From Auanema rhodensis (Eukaryota; Nematoda; Chromadorea; Rhabditida; Rhabditidae), in contig OZ059894.1 in NCBI GenBank assembly GCA_964057225.1, forward strand, positions 372,001 through 436,000: a stretch of DNA of 64,000 nt. The letters are read 5' to 3'. Positions 53,922-64,000 of this stretch are shown piece by piece (the first letter of the stretch is position 1; each line of letters begins with the position of its first letter). Made by a program: the position numbers and the translations under genes. A model generated the notes under the pieces. That model had not been told where the DNA came from. It was given only the letters and a program-made list of their open reading frames with translations, and did no database searches.

Positions 53922-56560
53922 ATGCACCGATATCAATAAAAATTTGTTTTTAGACTAATATGGACATGGGGAATCTAATTTTGAAAACCGCATCTCTTTA
54001 TCTTTCACGTGAAGCGAGTTACATACCAAGTGCACATCACGTGTACATTTAATTAGCATAAATTAAAGTTCACGTAAATTTCAAAGTCATGGTTACCATG
54101 CACCGATATCAATAAAAATTTGTTTTTAGACTAATATGGACATGGGGAATCTAATTTTGAAAACCGCATCTCTTTATCTTTCACGTGAAGCGAGTTACAT
54201 ACCAAGTGCACATCACGTGTACATTTAATTAGCATAAATTAAAGTTCACGTAATTTTCAAAGTCATGGTTACCATGAACCAATATCAATAAAAATTTGTT
54301 TTTAGACTAATATGGACATGGGGAATCTAATTTTGAAAACCGCATCTCTTTATCTTTCACGTGAAGCGAGTTACATACCAAGTGCACATCACGTGTACAT
54401 TTAATTAGCATAAATTAAAGTTCACGTAAATTTCAAAGTCATGGTTACCATGCACCAATATCAATAAAAATTTGTTTTTAGACTAATATGGACATGGGGA
54501 ATCTAATTTTGAAAACCGCATCTCTTTATCTTTCACGTGAAGCGAGTTACATACCAAGTGCACATCACGTGTACATTTAATTAGCATAAACTAAAGTTCA
54601 CGTAAATTTCAAAGTCATGGTTACCATGAACCAATATCAATAAAAATTTGTTTTTAGACTAATATGGACATGGGGAATCTAATTTTGAAAACCGCATCTC
54701 TTTATCTTTCACGTGAAGCGAGTTACATACCAAGTGCACATCACGTGTACATTTAATTAGCATAAATTAAAGTTCACGTAATTTTCAAAGTCATGGTTAC
54801 CATGAACCAATATCAATAAAAATTTGTTTTTAGACTAATATGGACATGGGGAATCTAATTTTGAAAACCGCATCTCTTTATCTTTCACGTGAAGCGAGTT
54901 ACATACCAAGTGCACATCACGTGTACATTTAATTAGCATAAATTAAAGTTCACGTAAATTTCAAAGTCATGGTTACCATGCACCAATATCAATAAAAATT
55001 TGTTTTTAGACTAATATGGACATGGGGAATCTAATTTTGAAAACCGCATCTCTTTATCTTTCACGTGAAGCGAGTTACATACCAAGTGCACATCACGTGT
55101 ACATTTAATTAGCATAAACTAAAGTTCACGTAAATTTCAAAGTCATGGTTACCATGAACCAATATCAATAAAAATTTGTTTTTAGACTAATATGGACATG
55201 GGGAATCTAATTTTGAAAACCGCATCTCTTTATCTTTCACGTGAAGCGAGTTACATACCAAGTGCACATCACGTGTACATTTAATTAGCATAAATTAAAG
55301 TTCACGTAAATTTCAAAGTCATGGTTACCATGAACCAATATCAATAAAAATTTGTTTTTAGACTAATATGGACATGGGGAATCTAATTTTGAAAACCGCA
55401 TCTCTTTATCTTTCCCGTGAAGCGAGTTACATACCAAGTGCACATCACGTGTACATTTAATTAGCATAAATTAAAGTTCACGTAAATTTCAAAGTCATGG
55501 TTACCATGCACCAATATCAATAGAATATTGTTTTTAGACTAATATGGACATGGGGAATCTAATTTTGAAAACTGCATCTCTTTATCTTTCACGTGAAGCG
55601 AGTTACATACCAAGTGCACATCACGTGTACATTTAATTAGCATAAATTAAAGTTCACGTTATTTTCAAAGACATGGTTACCATGAACCAATATCAATAAA
55701 AATTTGTTTTTAGACTAATATGGACATGGGTAATCTAATTTTGAAAACCGCATCTCTTTATCTTTCACGTGAAGCGAGTTACATACCAAGTGCACATCAC
55801 GTGTACATTTAATTAGCATAAATTAAAGTTCACGTAAATTTCAAAGTCATGGTTACCATGAACCAATATCAATAAAAATTTGTTTTTAGACTAATATGGA
55901 CATGGAGAATCTAATTTTGAAAACCGCATCTCTTTATCTTTCACGTGAAGCGAGTTACATACCAAGTGCACATCACGTGTACATTTAATTAGCATAAATT
56001 AAAGTTCACGTAAATTTCAAAGTCATGGTTACCATGAACCAATATCAATAAAAATTTGTTTTTAGACTAATATGGACATGGGGAATCTAATTTTGAAAAC
56101 CGCATCTCTTTATCTTTCCCGTGAAGCGAGTTACATACCAAGTGCACATCACGTGTACATTTAATTAGCATAAATTAAAGTTCACGTAAATTTCAAAGTC
56201 ATGGTTACCATGCACCAATATCAATAGAATATTGTTTTTAGACTAATATGGACATGGGGAATCTAATTTTGAAAACTGCATCTCTTTATCTTTCACGTGA
56301 AGCGAGTTACATACCAAGTGCACATCACGTGTACATTTAATTAGCATAAATTAAAGTTCACGTTATTTTCAAAGACATGGTTACCATGAACCAATATCAA
56401 TAAAAATTTGTTTTTAGACTAATATGGACATGGGTAATCTAATTTTGAAAACCGCATCTCTTTATCTTTCACGTGAAGCGAGTTACATACCAAGTGCACA
56501 TCACGTGTACATTTAATTAGCATAAATTAAAGTTCACGTAAATTTCAAAGTCATGGTTAC
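53922..56560 (+). repeat. 3-monomer and 4-monomer higher-order repeats
   Basis: CACCGATATC appears in neighbouring monomers near 53924 and 54100. ATAAACTAAAG recurs near 54590 and 55118 (528 bp, 3 monomers). TTTCCCGTGAAG (55411 and 56115), AATAGAATATTG and GGGTAATC (55729 and 56433) recur at 704 bp (4 monomers). Confidence 0.82.
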
Positions 56561-57738
56561 CATGAATCAATATCAATAAAAATTTGTTTTTAGACTAATA
56601 TGGACATGGGGAATCTAATTTTGAAAACCGCATCTCTTTATCTTTCACGTGAAGCGAGTTACATACCAAGTGCACATCACGTGTACATTTAATTAGCATA
56701 AATTAAAGTTCACGTAATTTTCAAAGACATGGTTACCATGAACCAATATCAATAAAAATTTGTTTTTAGACTAATATGGACATGGGGAATCTAATTTTGG
56801 AAACCGCATCTTTTTATCTTTCACGTGAAGCGAGTTACATACCAAGTGCACATCATGTGTACATTTAATTAGCATAAATTAAAGTTCACGTAAATTTCAA
56901 AGTCATGGTTACCATGAACCAATATCAATAAAAAATTTTTTTAGACTAATATGGACATGGGGAATCTAATTTTGAAAACCGCATCTCTTCATCTTTCACG
57001 TGAAGCGAGTTACATACCAAGTGCACATCACGTGTACATTTAATTAGCATAAATTAAAGTTCATGTAAATTTCAAAGTCATGGTTACCATGAACCAATAT
57101 CAATAAAAATTTGTTTTTAGACTAATATGGACATGGGGAATCTAATTCTGAAAACCGCATCTCTGTATCTTTCACGTGAAGCGAGTTACATACCAAGTGC
57201 ACATCACGTGTACATTTAATTAGCATAAATTAAAGTTCACGTAAATTTCAAAGTCATGGTTACCATGAACCAATATCAATAAAAATTTGTTTTTAGACTA
57301 ATATGGACATGGGGAATCTAATTTTGGAAACCGCATCTCTTTATCTTTCACGTGAAGCGAGTTACATACCAAGTGCACATCACGTGTACATTTAATAAGC
57401 ATAAATTAAAGTTCACGTAAATTTCAAAGTCATGGTTACCATGAATCAATATCAATAAAATATTGTTTTTAGACTAATATGGACATGGGGAATCTAATTT
57501 TGAAAACTGCATCTCTTTATCTTTCACGTGAAGCGAGTTACATACCAAGTGCACATCACGTGTACATTTAATTAGCATAAATTAAAGTTCACGTTATTTT
57601 CAAAGACATGGTTACCATGAACCAATATCAATAAAAATTTGTTTTTAGACTAATATGGACATGGGTAATCTAATTTTGAAAACCGCATCTCTTTATCTTT
57701 CACGTGAAGCGAGTTACATACCAAGTGCACATCACGTG
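56561..57738 (+). repeat. Satellite flank just left of the LINE
   Basis: Monomers include CATCTTTTTATC with TTTTGGAAACC near 56797, then CATCATGTG with an A6T7 tract near 56930. This order matches 63195 onward: the same point is 31 monomers away once the 960-bp insertion and two one-base losses are removed. Near 57393 is TTTAATAAGC with CATGAATCAA and AAATATTG, as at 46831 and 50351. The last 18 bp open the monomer that the LINE splits. Confidence 0.85.
57734..57738 (+). repeat. Target-site duplication, left copy (ACGTG)
   Basis: ACGTG at the end of the left satellite is repeated at 58694. Five bases is short for a LINE duplication. The match could in part be microhomology, but the uninterrupted monomer has ACGTG only once at this place. 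Confidence 0.7.
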
Positions 57739-57741
57739 GTA

Positions 57742-57789
57742 GTGCACATCGTATGGTCACCACAGGTGCACATCGTATGGTCACCACAG
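57742..57789 (+). repeat. 24-bp tandem duplication at the LINE 5' junction
   Basis: Two exact, adjacent 24-bp copies (57742-57765 and 57766-57789) start GTGCACATC and end CCACAG, encoding VHIVWSPQ twice in frame. Their first 9 bases also occur in the adjoining satellite at 57725-57733. The native element probably starts near ATCGTATGG (IVWSP), so the GTGCAC may be satellite-derived filler made by template switching during insertion (inference). Confidence 0.85.
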
Positions 57790-58215
57790 GATAACAAAAA
57801 CAAAGCTCGTATAGAAAACGTACAGAAAAAGTTTTTGCGTGCAGTTTTTTGTAGGGCAGGAATTTTTTCTAGCTACGCCGATCAGCTTACCGCTCTTCAA
57901 GCCGATGATCTATCAACCAGAAGGCTGGTAACCGATCTTTTATTTTATTTTAACCATATTAAAGCTGAGGCAGAATTTAGAATTTTTGAAATTAAACTTT
58001 TTTCTCACTCTCTACGTAGACACCAATGGAATGTTGTTTTTCCGAATCTTCGGAAAAACACTTCAAGAAACGGCATCGAATACAGAGCTATAAAGGCATG
58101 GAATTCCTTACCTGAGAACCTAATTCAACAAACAAAAATCGGAAGCTTCAAGAAACACCTCTACAATGCCCTACGAGGCTCACAACATGATCCTTCCACA
58201 TTTTTATGTAGTTAA

Positions 58216-58693
58216 GTTCATTTTTGGTTATAATCTCTATGTTTTGTTTTTTTTTCATATTACTCTTCGCGTTTTTGTTTTTTTCTCTTTAAATGTTTTT
58301 CTGATTATGACTAAGTGCGACAGTTTCATTTCTTTTTTCCAACCCTTCTACACTTCTTGTTACTTCGCTTCAAATCTTATAGACATGAGTCATACGGATT
58401 GAATGCAAGTTACCTCCTACTGTTAGAACGGGCTCGGCTCGAATCATGAGTACCTCCGTACCTAACAACTACCAACCGGAGGTCAGCAATTCGCTGAACA
58501 AAACCCCCTGTTCTCACTGGAAAAATTTGAAAGAAACTGCTCACTGCAACTCATTCTCAGATCATTCTCTCCCTAACTATGTTTTATAATGTTTCCTATT
58601 TTTCCTGTTCCTATTGTAAGGTTCTTATACATCCGACTACACAACTATTTACTCATTTCGTTAAACCTGTAATATTGAACATTAAACCAATAA
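58216..58693 (+). other. LINE 3' UTR-like region
   Basis: 478 non-coding bases follow the ORF stop. The first part is T-rich (runs of T near 58238-58300). The second part holds an inverted repeat at 58452-58483. It ends ATTAAACCAATAA, and the AATAAA hexamer at 58689-58694 is completed by the first base of the satellite. No long poly(A) or microsatellite tail is present. Nothing here looks like a separate gene. Confidence 0.65.
58452..58483 (+). other. Inverted repeat (7-bp stem, 18-nt loop) in the LINE 3' UTR
   Basis: ACCTCCG at 58452-58458 pairs perfectly with CGGAGGT at 58477-58483. Some non-LTR elements use a 3' stem-loop for recognition by their reverse transcriptase (established for several clades). 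That this one does so is inference. Confidence 0.45.
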
Positions 58694-58698
58694 ACGTG
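58694..58698 (+). repeat. Target-site duplication, right copy (ACGTG)
   Basis: The satellite resumes here in register after the LINE tail CCAATAA. It pairs with 57734-57738. The site lies in the E-box and the left foot of the monomer hairpin. Confidence 0.7.
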
Positions 58699-59825
58699 TA
58701 CATTTAATTAGCATAAATTAAAGTTCACGTAAATTTCAAAGTCATGGTTACCATGAACCAATATCAATAAAAATTTGTTTTTAGACTAATATGGACATGG
58801 GGAATCTAATTTTGAAAACCGCATCTCTTTATCTTTCACGTGAAGCGAGTTACATACCAAGTGCACATCACGTGTACATTTAATTAGCATAAATTAAAGT
58901 TCACGTAAATTTCAAAGTCATGGTTACCATGAACCAATATCAATAAAAATTTGTTTTTAGACTAACATGGACATGGGTAATCTAATTTTGAAAACCGCAT
59001 CTCTTTATCTTTCACGTGAAGCGAGTTACATACCAAGTGCACATCACGTGTACATTTAATTAGCATAAATTAAAGTTCACGTAAATTTCAAAGTCATGGT
59101 TACCATGAACTAATATCAATAAAAATTTGTTTTTAGACTAATATGGACATGGGGAATCTAATTTTAAAACCGCATCTCTTTATCTTTCACGTGAAGCGAG
59201 TTACATACCAAGTGCACATCACGTGTACATTTAATTAGCATAAATTAAAGTTCACGTAAATTTCAAAGTCATGGTTACCATGAACCAATATCAATAAAAA
59301 TTTGTTTTTAGACTAATATGGACATGGGGAATCTGATTTTGAAAACCGCATCTCTTTATCTTTCACGTGAAGCGAGTTACATACCAAGTGCACATCACGT
59401 GTACATTTAATTAGCATAAATTAAAGTTCACGTAAATTTCAAAGTCATGGTTACCATGAACCAATATCAATAAAAATTTGTTTTAAGACTAATATGGACA
59501 TGGGGAATCTAATTTTGAAAACCGCATCTCTTTATCTTTCACGTGAAGCGAGTTACATACCAAGTGCACATCACGTGTACATTTAATTAGCATAAATTAA
59601 AGTTCACGTAAATTTCAAAGTCATGGTTACCATGAACCAATATCAATAAAAATTTGTTTTTAGACTAATATGGACATGGGGAATCTAATTTTGAAAACCG
59701 CATCTCTTTATCTTTCACGTGAAGCGAGTTACATACCAAGTGCACATCACGTGTACATTTAATTAGCATAAATTAAAGTTCACGTAAATTTCAAAGTCAT
59801 GGTTACCATGCACTAATATCAATAA

Positions 59826-61960
59826 AAATTTGTTTTTAGACTAATATGGACATGGGGAATCTAATTTTGAAAACCGCATCTCTTTATCTTTCACGTGAAG
59901 CAAGTTACATACCAAGTGCACATCACGTGTACATTTAATTAGCATAAATTAAAGTTCACGTAAATTTCAAAGTCATGGTTACCATGAACCAATATCAATA
60001 AAAATTTGTTTTTAGACTAATATGGACATGGGGAATCTGATTTTGAAAACCGCATCTCTTTATCTTTCACGTGAAGCGAGTTACATACCAAGTGCACATC
60101 ACGTGTACATTTAATTAGCATAAATTAAAGTTCACGTAAATTTCAAAATCATGGTTATCATGAATTAATATCAATAAAAATTTGTTTTTGGACTAATATG
60201 GACATGGGGATTCTAATTTTGAAAACCGCATCTCTTTATCTTTCACGTGAAGCGAGTTACATACCAAGTGCACATCACGTGTACATTTAATTAGCATAAA
60301 TTAAAGTTCACGTAAATTTCAAAGTAATGGTTACCATGCACCAATATCAATAAAATATTGTTTTTAGACTAATATGGACATGGGGAATCTAATTTTGAAA
60401 ACCGCATCTCTTTATCTTTCACGTGAAGCGAGTTACATACCAAGTGCACATCACGTGTACATTTAATTAGCATAAATTAAAGTTCACGTAAATTTCAAAG
60501 TCATGGTTACCATGAACCAATATCAATAAAAATTTGTTTTTAGACTAATATGGACATGGGGAATCTGATTTTGGAAACCGCATCTCTTCATCTTTCACGT
60601 GAAGCGAGTTACATACCAAGTGCACATCACGTGTACATTTAATTAGCATAAATTAAAGTTCACGTAAATTTCAAAGTCATGGTTACCATGAACCAATATC
60701 AATAAAAATTTGTTTTTAGACTAATATGGAAATGGGGAATCTAGTTTTGAAAACCGCATCTCTTTATCTTTCACGTGAAGCGAGTTACATACCAATTGCA
60801 CATCACGTGTACATTTAATTAGCATAAATTAAAGTTCACGTAAATTTCAAAATCATGGTTATCATGAATTAATATCAATAAAAATTTGTTTTTAGACTAA
60901 TATGGACATGGGGAATCTAATTTTGAAAACCGCATCTCTTTATCTTTCACGTGAAGCAAGTTACATACCAAGTGCACATCACGTGTACATTTAATTAGCA
61001 TAAATTAAAGTTCACGTAAATTTCAAAGTCATGGTTACCATGAACCAATATCAATAAAAATTTGTTTTTAGACTAATATGGACATGGGGAATCTGATTTT
61101 GAAAACCGCATCTCTTTATCTTTCACGTGAAGCGAGTTACATACCAAGTGCACATCACGTGTACATTTAATTAGCATAAATTAAAGTTCACGTAAATTTC
61201 AAAATCATGGTTATCATGAATTAATATCAATAAAAATTTGTTTTTGGACTAATATGGACATGGGGATTCTAATTTTGAAAACCGCATCTCTTTATCTTTC
61301 ACGTGAAGCGAGTTACATACCAAGTGCACATCACGTGTACATTTAATTAGCATAAATTAAAGTTCACGTAAATTTCAAAGTAATGGTTACCATGCACCAA
61401 TATCAATAAAATATTGTTTTTAGACTAATATGGACATGGGGAATCTAATTTTGAAAACCGCATCTCTTTATCTTTCACGTGAAGCGAGTTACATACCAAG
61501 TGCACATCACGTGTACATTTAATTAGCATAAATTAAAGTTCACGTAAATTTCAAAGTCATGGTTACCATGAACCAATATCAATAAAAATTTGTTTTTAGA
61601 CTAATATGGACATGGGGAATCTGATTTTGGAAACCGCATCTCTTCATCTTTCACGTGAAGCGAGTTACATACCAAGTGCACATCACGTGTACATTTAATT
61701 AGCATAAATTAAAGTTCACGTAAATTTCAAAATCATGGTTACCATGAACCAATATCAATAAAAATTTGTTTTTAGACTAATATGGAAATGGGGAATCTAG
61801 TTTTGAAAACCGCATCTCTTTATCTTTCACGTGAAGCGAGTTACATACCAATTGCACATCACGTGTACATTTAATTAGCATAAATTAAAGTTCACGTAAA
61901 TTTCAAAATCATGGTTATCATGAATTAATATCAATAAAAATTTGTTTTTGGACTAATATG
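59826..61960 (+). repeat. 6-monomer tandem higher-order repeat (1056 bp x 2)
   Basis: AAAGTAATGG (60321 and 61377), GGAAATGGGG (near 60728 and 61784), CCAATTGC (60792 and 61848) and the type-B monomers at 60088 and 61144 all recur at 1056 bp (6 x 176). The monomer at 60792 is a hybrid. Its first half is type B (AAAATCATGGTTATCATGAA), as at 61848. Its second half is common type ending in GAAGCAAG, as in the monomer at 59736. That is the expected product of unequal crossing over at the unit boundary, near 60880. Confidence 0.87.
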
Positions 61961-64000
61961 GACATGGGGATTCTAATTTTGAAAACCGCATCTCTTTATC
62001 TTTCACGTGAAGCGAGTTACATACCAAGTGCACATCACGTGTACATTTAATTAGCATAAATTAAAGTTCACGTAAATTTCAAAGTCATGGTTACCATGCA
62101 CTAATATCAATAAAATATTGTTTTTAGACTAATATGGACATGGGGAATCTAATTTTGAAAACCGCATCTCTTTATCTTTCACGTGAAGCGAGTTACATAC
62201 CAAGTGCACATCACGTGTACATTTAATTAGCATAAATTAAAGTTCACGTAATTTTCAAAGACATGGTTACCATGAACCAATATCAATAAAAAATTGTTTT
62301 TAGACTAATATGGACATGGGGAATCTAATTTTGAAAACCGCATCTCTTCATCTTTCACGTGAAGCGAGTTACATACCAAGTGCACATCACGTGTACATTT
62401 AATTAGCATAAATTAAAGTTCACGTAAATTTCAAAGTCATGGTTACCATGAACCAATATCAATAAAAATTTGTTTTTAGACTAATATGGACATGGGGAAT
62501 CTGATTTTGGAAACCGCATCTCTTTATCTTTCACGTGAAGCGAGTTACATACCAAGTGCACATCACGTGTACATTTAATTAGCATAAATTAAAGTTCACG
62601 TAAATTTCAAAGTCATGGTTACCATGAACCAATATCAATAAAAATTTGTTTTTAGACTAATATGGACATGGGGAATCTAGTTTTGAAAACCGCATCTCTT
62701 TATCTTTCACGTGAAGCGAGTTACATACCAATTGCACATCACGTGTACATTTAATTAGCATAAATTAAAGTTCACGTAAATTTCAAAGTCATGGTTACCA
62801 TGAACCAATATCAATAAAAATTTGTTTTTAGACTAATATGGACATGGGGAATCTAATTTTGAAAACCGCATCTCTTTATCTTTCACGTGAAGCGAGTTAC
62901 ATACCAAGTGCACATCAAGTGTACATTTAATTAGCATAAATTGAAGTTCACGTAAATTTCAAAGTCATGGTTACCATGCAACAATATCAATAAAAATTTG
63001 TTTTTAGACTAATATGGACATGGGGAATCTAATTTTGAAAACCGCATCTCTTTATCTTTCACGTGAAGCGAGTTACATACCAAGTGCACATCACGTGTAC
63101 ATTTAATTAGCATAAATTAAAGTTCACGTAATTTTCAAAGACATGGTTACCATGAACCAATATCAATAAAAATTTGTTTTTAGACTAATATGGACATGGG
63201 GAATCTAATTTTGGAAACCGCATCTTTTTATCTTTCACGTGAAGCGAGTTACATACCAAGTGCACATCATGTGTACATTTAATTAGCATAAATTAAAGTT
63301 CACGTAAATTTCAAAGTCATGGTTACCATGAACCAATATCAATAAAAAATTTTTTTAGACTAATATGGACATGGGGAATCTAATTTTGAAAACCGCATCT
63401 CTTCATCTTTCACGTGAAGCGAGTTACATACCAAGTGCACATCACGTGTACATTTAATTAGCATAAATGAAAGTTCACGTAAATTTCAAAGTCATGGTTA
63501 CCATGAACCAATATCAATAAAAATTTGTTTTTAGACTAATATGGACATGGGGAATCTGATTTTGAAAACCGCATCTCTTTATCTTTCACGTGAAGCGAGT
63601 TACATACCAAGTGCACATCACGTGTACATTTAATTAGCATAAATTAAAGTTCACGTAAATTTCAAAGTCATGGTTACCATGAACCAATATCAATAAAAAT
63701 TTGTTTTTAGACTAATATGGACATGAGGAATCTAGTTTTGAAAACCGCATCTCTTTATCTTTCACGTGAAGCGAGTTACATACCAATTGCACATCACGTG
63801 TACATTTAATTAGCATAAATTAAAGTTCACGTAAATTTCAAAGTCATGGTTACCATTAACCAATATCAATAAAAATTTGTTTTTAGACTAATATGGACAT
63901 GGGGAATCTAATTTTGAAAACCGCATCTCTTTATCTTTCACGTGAAGCGAGTTACATACCAAGTGCACATCACGTGTACATTTAATTAGCATAAATTGAA

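Larger units (their letters stand above)
1..57738 (+). repeat. 176-bp satellite array, left part (328 full monomers plus 18 bp)
   Basis: Head-to-tail satellite DNA, all in one orientation, with no inverted monomer seen. The phase marker CCAAGTGCAC falls at 1, 177, 353, 529, 705, 881, 1056 and so on to 57721. The span 1-57720 is exactly 8 bases short of 328 x 176. I count eight monomers with a one-base loss in the A/T tract (starts near 881, 3344, 5279, 15131, 20234, 23404, 25515 and 56840), so no other net indel is needed. Monomers differ mainly by shared, linked point variants that define higher-order repeats, listed separately. No long ORF crosses the array: 176 is not a multiple of 3, so frames shift at every monomer and stops recur. 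Such arrays usually form centromeric, pericentromeric or subtelomeric heterochromatin; which one applies here cannot be told from the sequence. Confidence 0.98.
57655..58215 (+). pseudogene. Chimeric ORF: satellite micro-ORF fused to LINE ORF2 C-terminus (186 aa)
   Basis: The frame opens at a satellite ATG (57655) and runs 28 codons of the monomer micro-ORF. It enters the insertion at residue 29 and stops at TAA 58213-58215. Residues 30-45 are a doubled VHIVWSPQ. The LINE part has recognisable family features: IVWSP followed by ARIENVQKKFLR (about residues 52-63), RR..TDLLFYF, WNSLPENLI and GSFKKHLYNAL near the end. These resemble the conserved tail after the reverse transcriptase domain of non-LTR elements (family knowledge). 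The LINE part has no internal stop or frameshift, so the insertion is probably fairly young. The N-terminal satellite part is accidental. I treat it as a dead fragment, not a host gene; expression is not suggested by any promoter I can see. Confidence 0.7.
57739..58693 (+). mobile_element. 5'-truncated non-LTR (LINE-type) retrotransposon remnant
   Basis: 955 bp unlike the satellite, placed in one monomer and flanked by ACGTG on both sides (57734-57738 and 58694-58698). The removed monomer would read through in perfect register, which shows a clean insertion of 960 bp including one target-site copy. The left half encodes about 157 residues that look like the C-terminal end of a non-LTR retrotransposon ORF2, downstream of the reverse transcriptase core. 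The right 478 bp is a 3' UTR-like tail ending CCAATAA. 5' truncation is typical of target-primed reverse transcription. The RT catalytic core and endonuclease are absent, so it cannot move by itself. The clade (CR1, Jockey, RTE or related) cannot be settled here. Confidence 0.8.
58694..64000 (+). repeat. 176-bp satellite array, right part, after the LINE insertion
   Basis: The same satellite resumes in register at ACGTGTACATTT, completing the monomer that was opened at 57721. Twenty-nine full monomers follow (58857-63958), then 42 bp of the next one up to the window edge. Two one-base losses are present: one in the monomer starting at 59033 (TTTTAAAACC in place of TTTTGAAAACC) and one in the A/T tract of the monomer starting at 63256. 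This part has its own variant set (CTGATTTT, CCAATTGC, GAAATGGG) and a 6-monomer higher-order repeat. Its last 1.1 kb matches the start of the window. Confidence 0.97.

Noticed and set aside
1-57738. A CRISPR-like regularly spaced repeat
   Set aside because: The whole 176-bp unit is conserved, with no unique spacers between short repeats and no cas genes. This is tandem satellite DNA.
58166-58402. A 78-codon + strand ORF in the LINE tail
   Set aside because: It overlaps the LINE ORF in another frame and runs into the T-rich 3' UTR, giving a low-complexity Phe-rich product with no recognisable motif. It is a chance ORF.
57739-58693. LTR retrotransposon or DNA transposon as the source of the insertion
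   Set aside because: There are no long terminal or terminal inverted repeats at the edges, and the protein tail resembles non-LTR ORF2 ends (WNSLP, SFKKHL) rather than integrase or transposase.

Overview
The window is almost entirely one satellite DNA array from a eukaryotic genome. A 176-bp, AT-rich monomer (about 32% G+C in the consensus) repeats head-to-tail, always in the same orientation, from the first base to the last. The only interruption is a 955-bp insertion at 57739-58693 with the character of a 5'-truncated non-LTR (LINE-type) retrotransposon. I see no host protein gene, rRNA, tRNA, CRISPR or prokaryotic signal. The LINE fragment and the nucleosome-scale satellite fit centromeric or pericentromeric heterochromatin, probably of an invertebrate animal, but the species cannot be named from sequence alone.

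Layout. In the phase where a monomer starts at CCAAGTGCAC, there are 328 full monomers between 1 and 57720, one monomer split by the LINE (57721-57738 plus 58694-58856), 29 full monomers from 58857 to 63958, and a 42-bp partial monomer at the right edge. Both edges are inside the array, so its true length is greater than 64 kb. The spacing is almost perfectly fixed: the left part is 8 bases short of 328 x 176, and eight monomers carry a one-base loss in the central A/T tract, which accounts for all of it.

Linked point variants show nested higher-order repeats (HORs). A block of about 13.8 kb at 1056-14826 recurs nearly identically at 21116-35062, with one extra monomer. Inside it are a tandem 11-monomer repeat (1935 bp, 2443-6461) and a tandem 17-monomer repeat (2992 bp, 5724-11734). 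A 28/29-monomer repeat (about 5 kb) links 12597-17182 to 17524-22285. From 35 to 57.7 kb the HORs are different and mostly shorter (3, 4, 5, 7, 8 and 20/21 monomers). Right of the LINE is a tandem 6-monomer repeat. The last 1.1 kb of the window matches the first 1.1 kb monomer by monomer.

Each monomer carries a set of dyad symmetries: a 37-bp imperfect hairpin, a 13-bp dyad (CATGGTTACCATG), a 10-bp palindrome (TTCACGTGAA) and two CACGTG E-boxes. One E-box lies in an ATCACGTG context that fits the budding-yeast centromere CDEI consensus. The LINE inserted within that E-box, leaving a 5-bp ACGTG duplication. Any centromere function is inference; the sequence directly shows the repeat structure, the dyads and the insertion.
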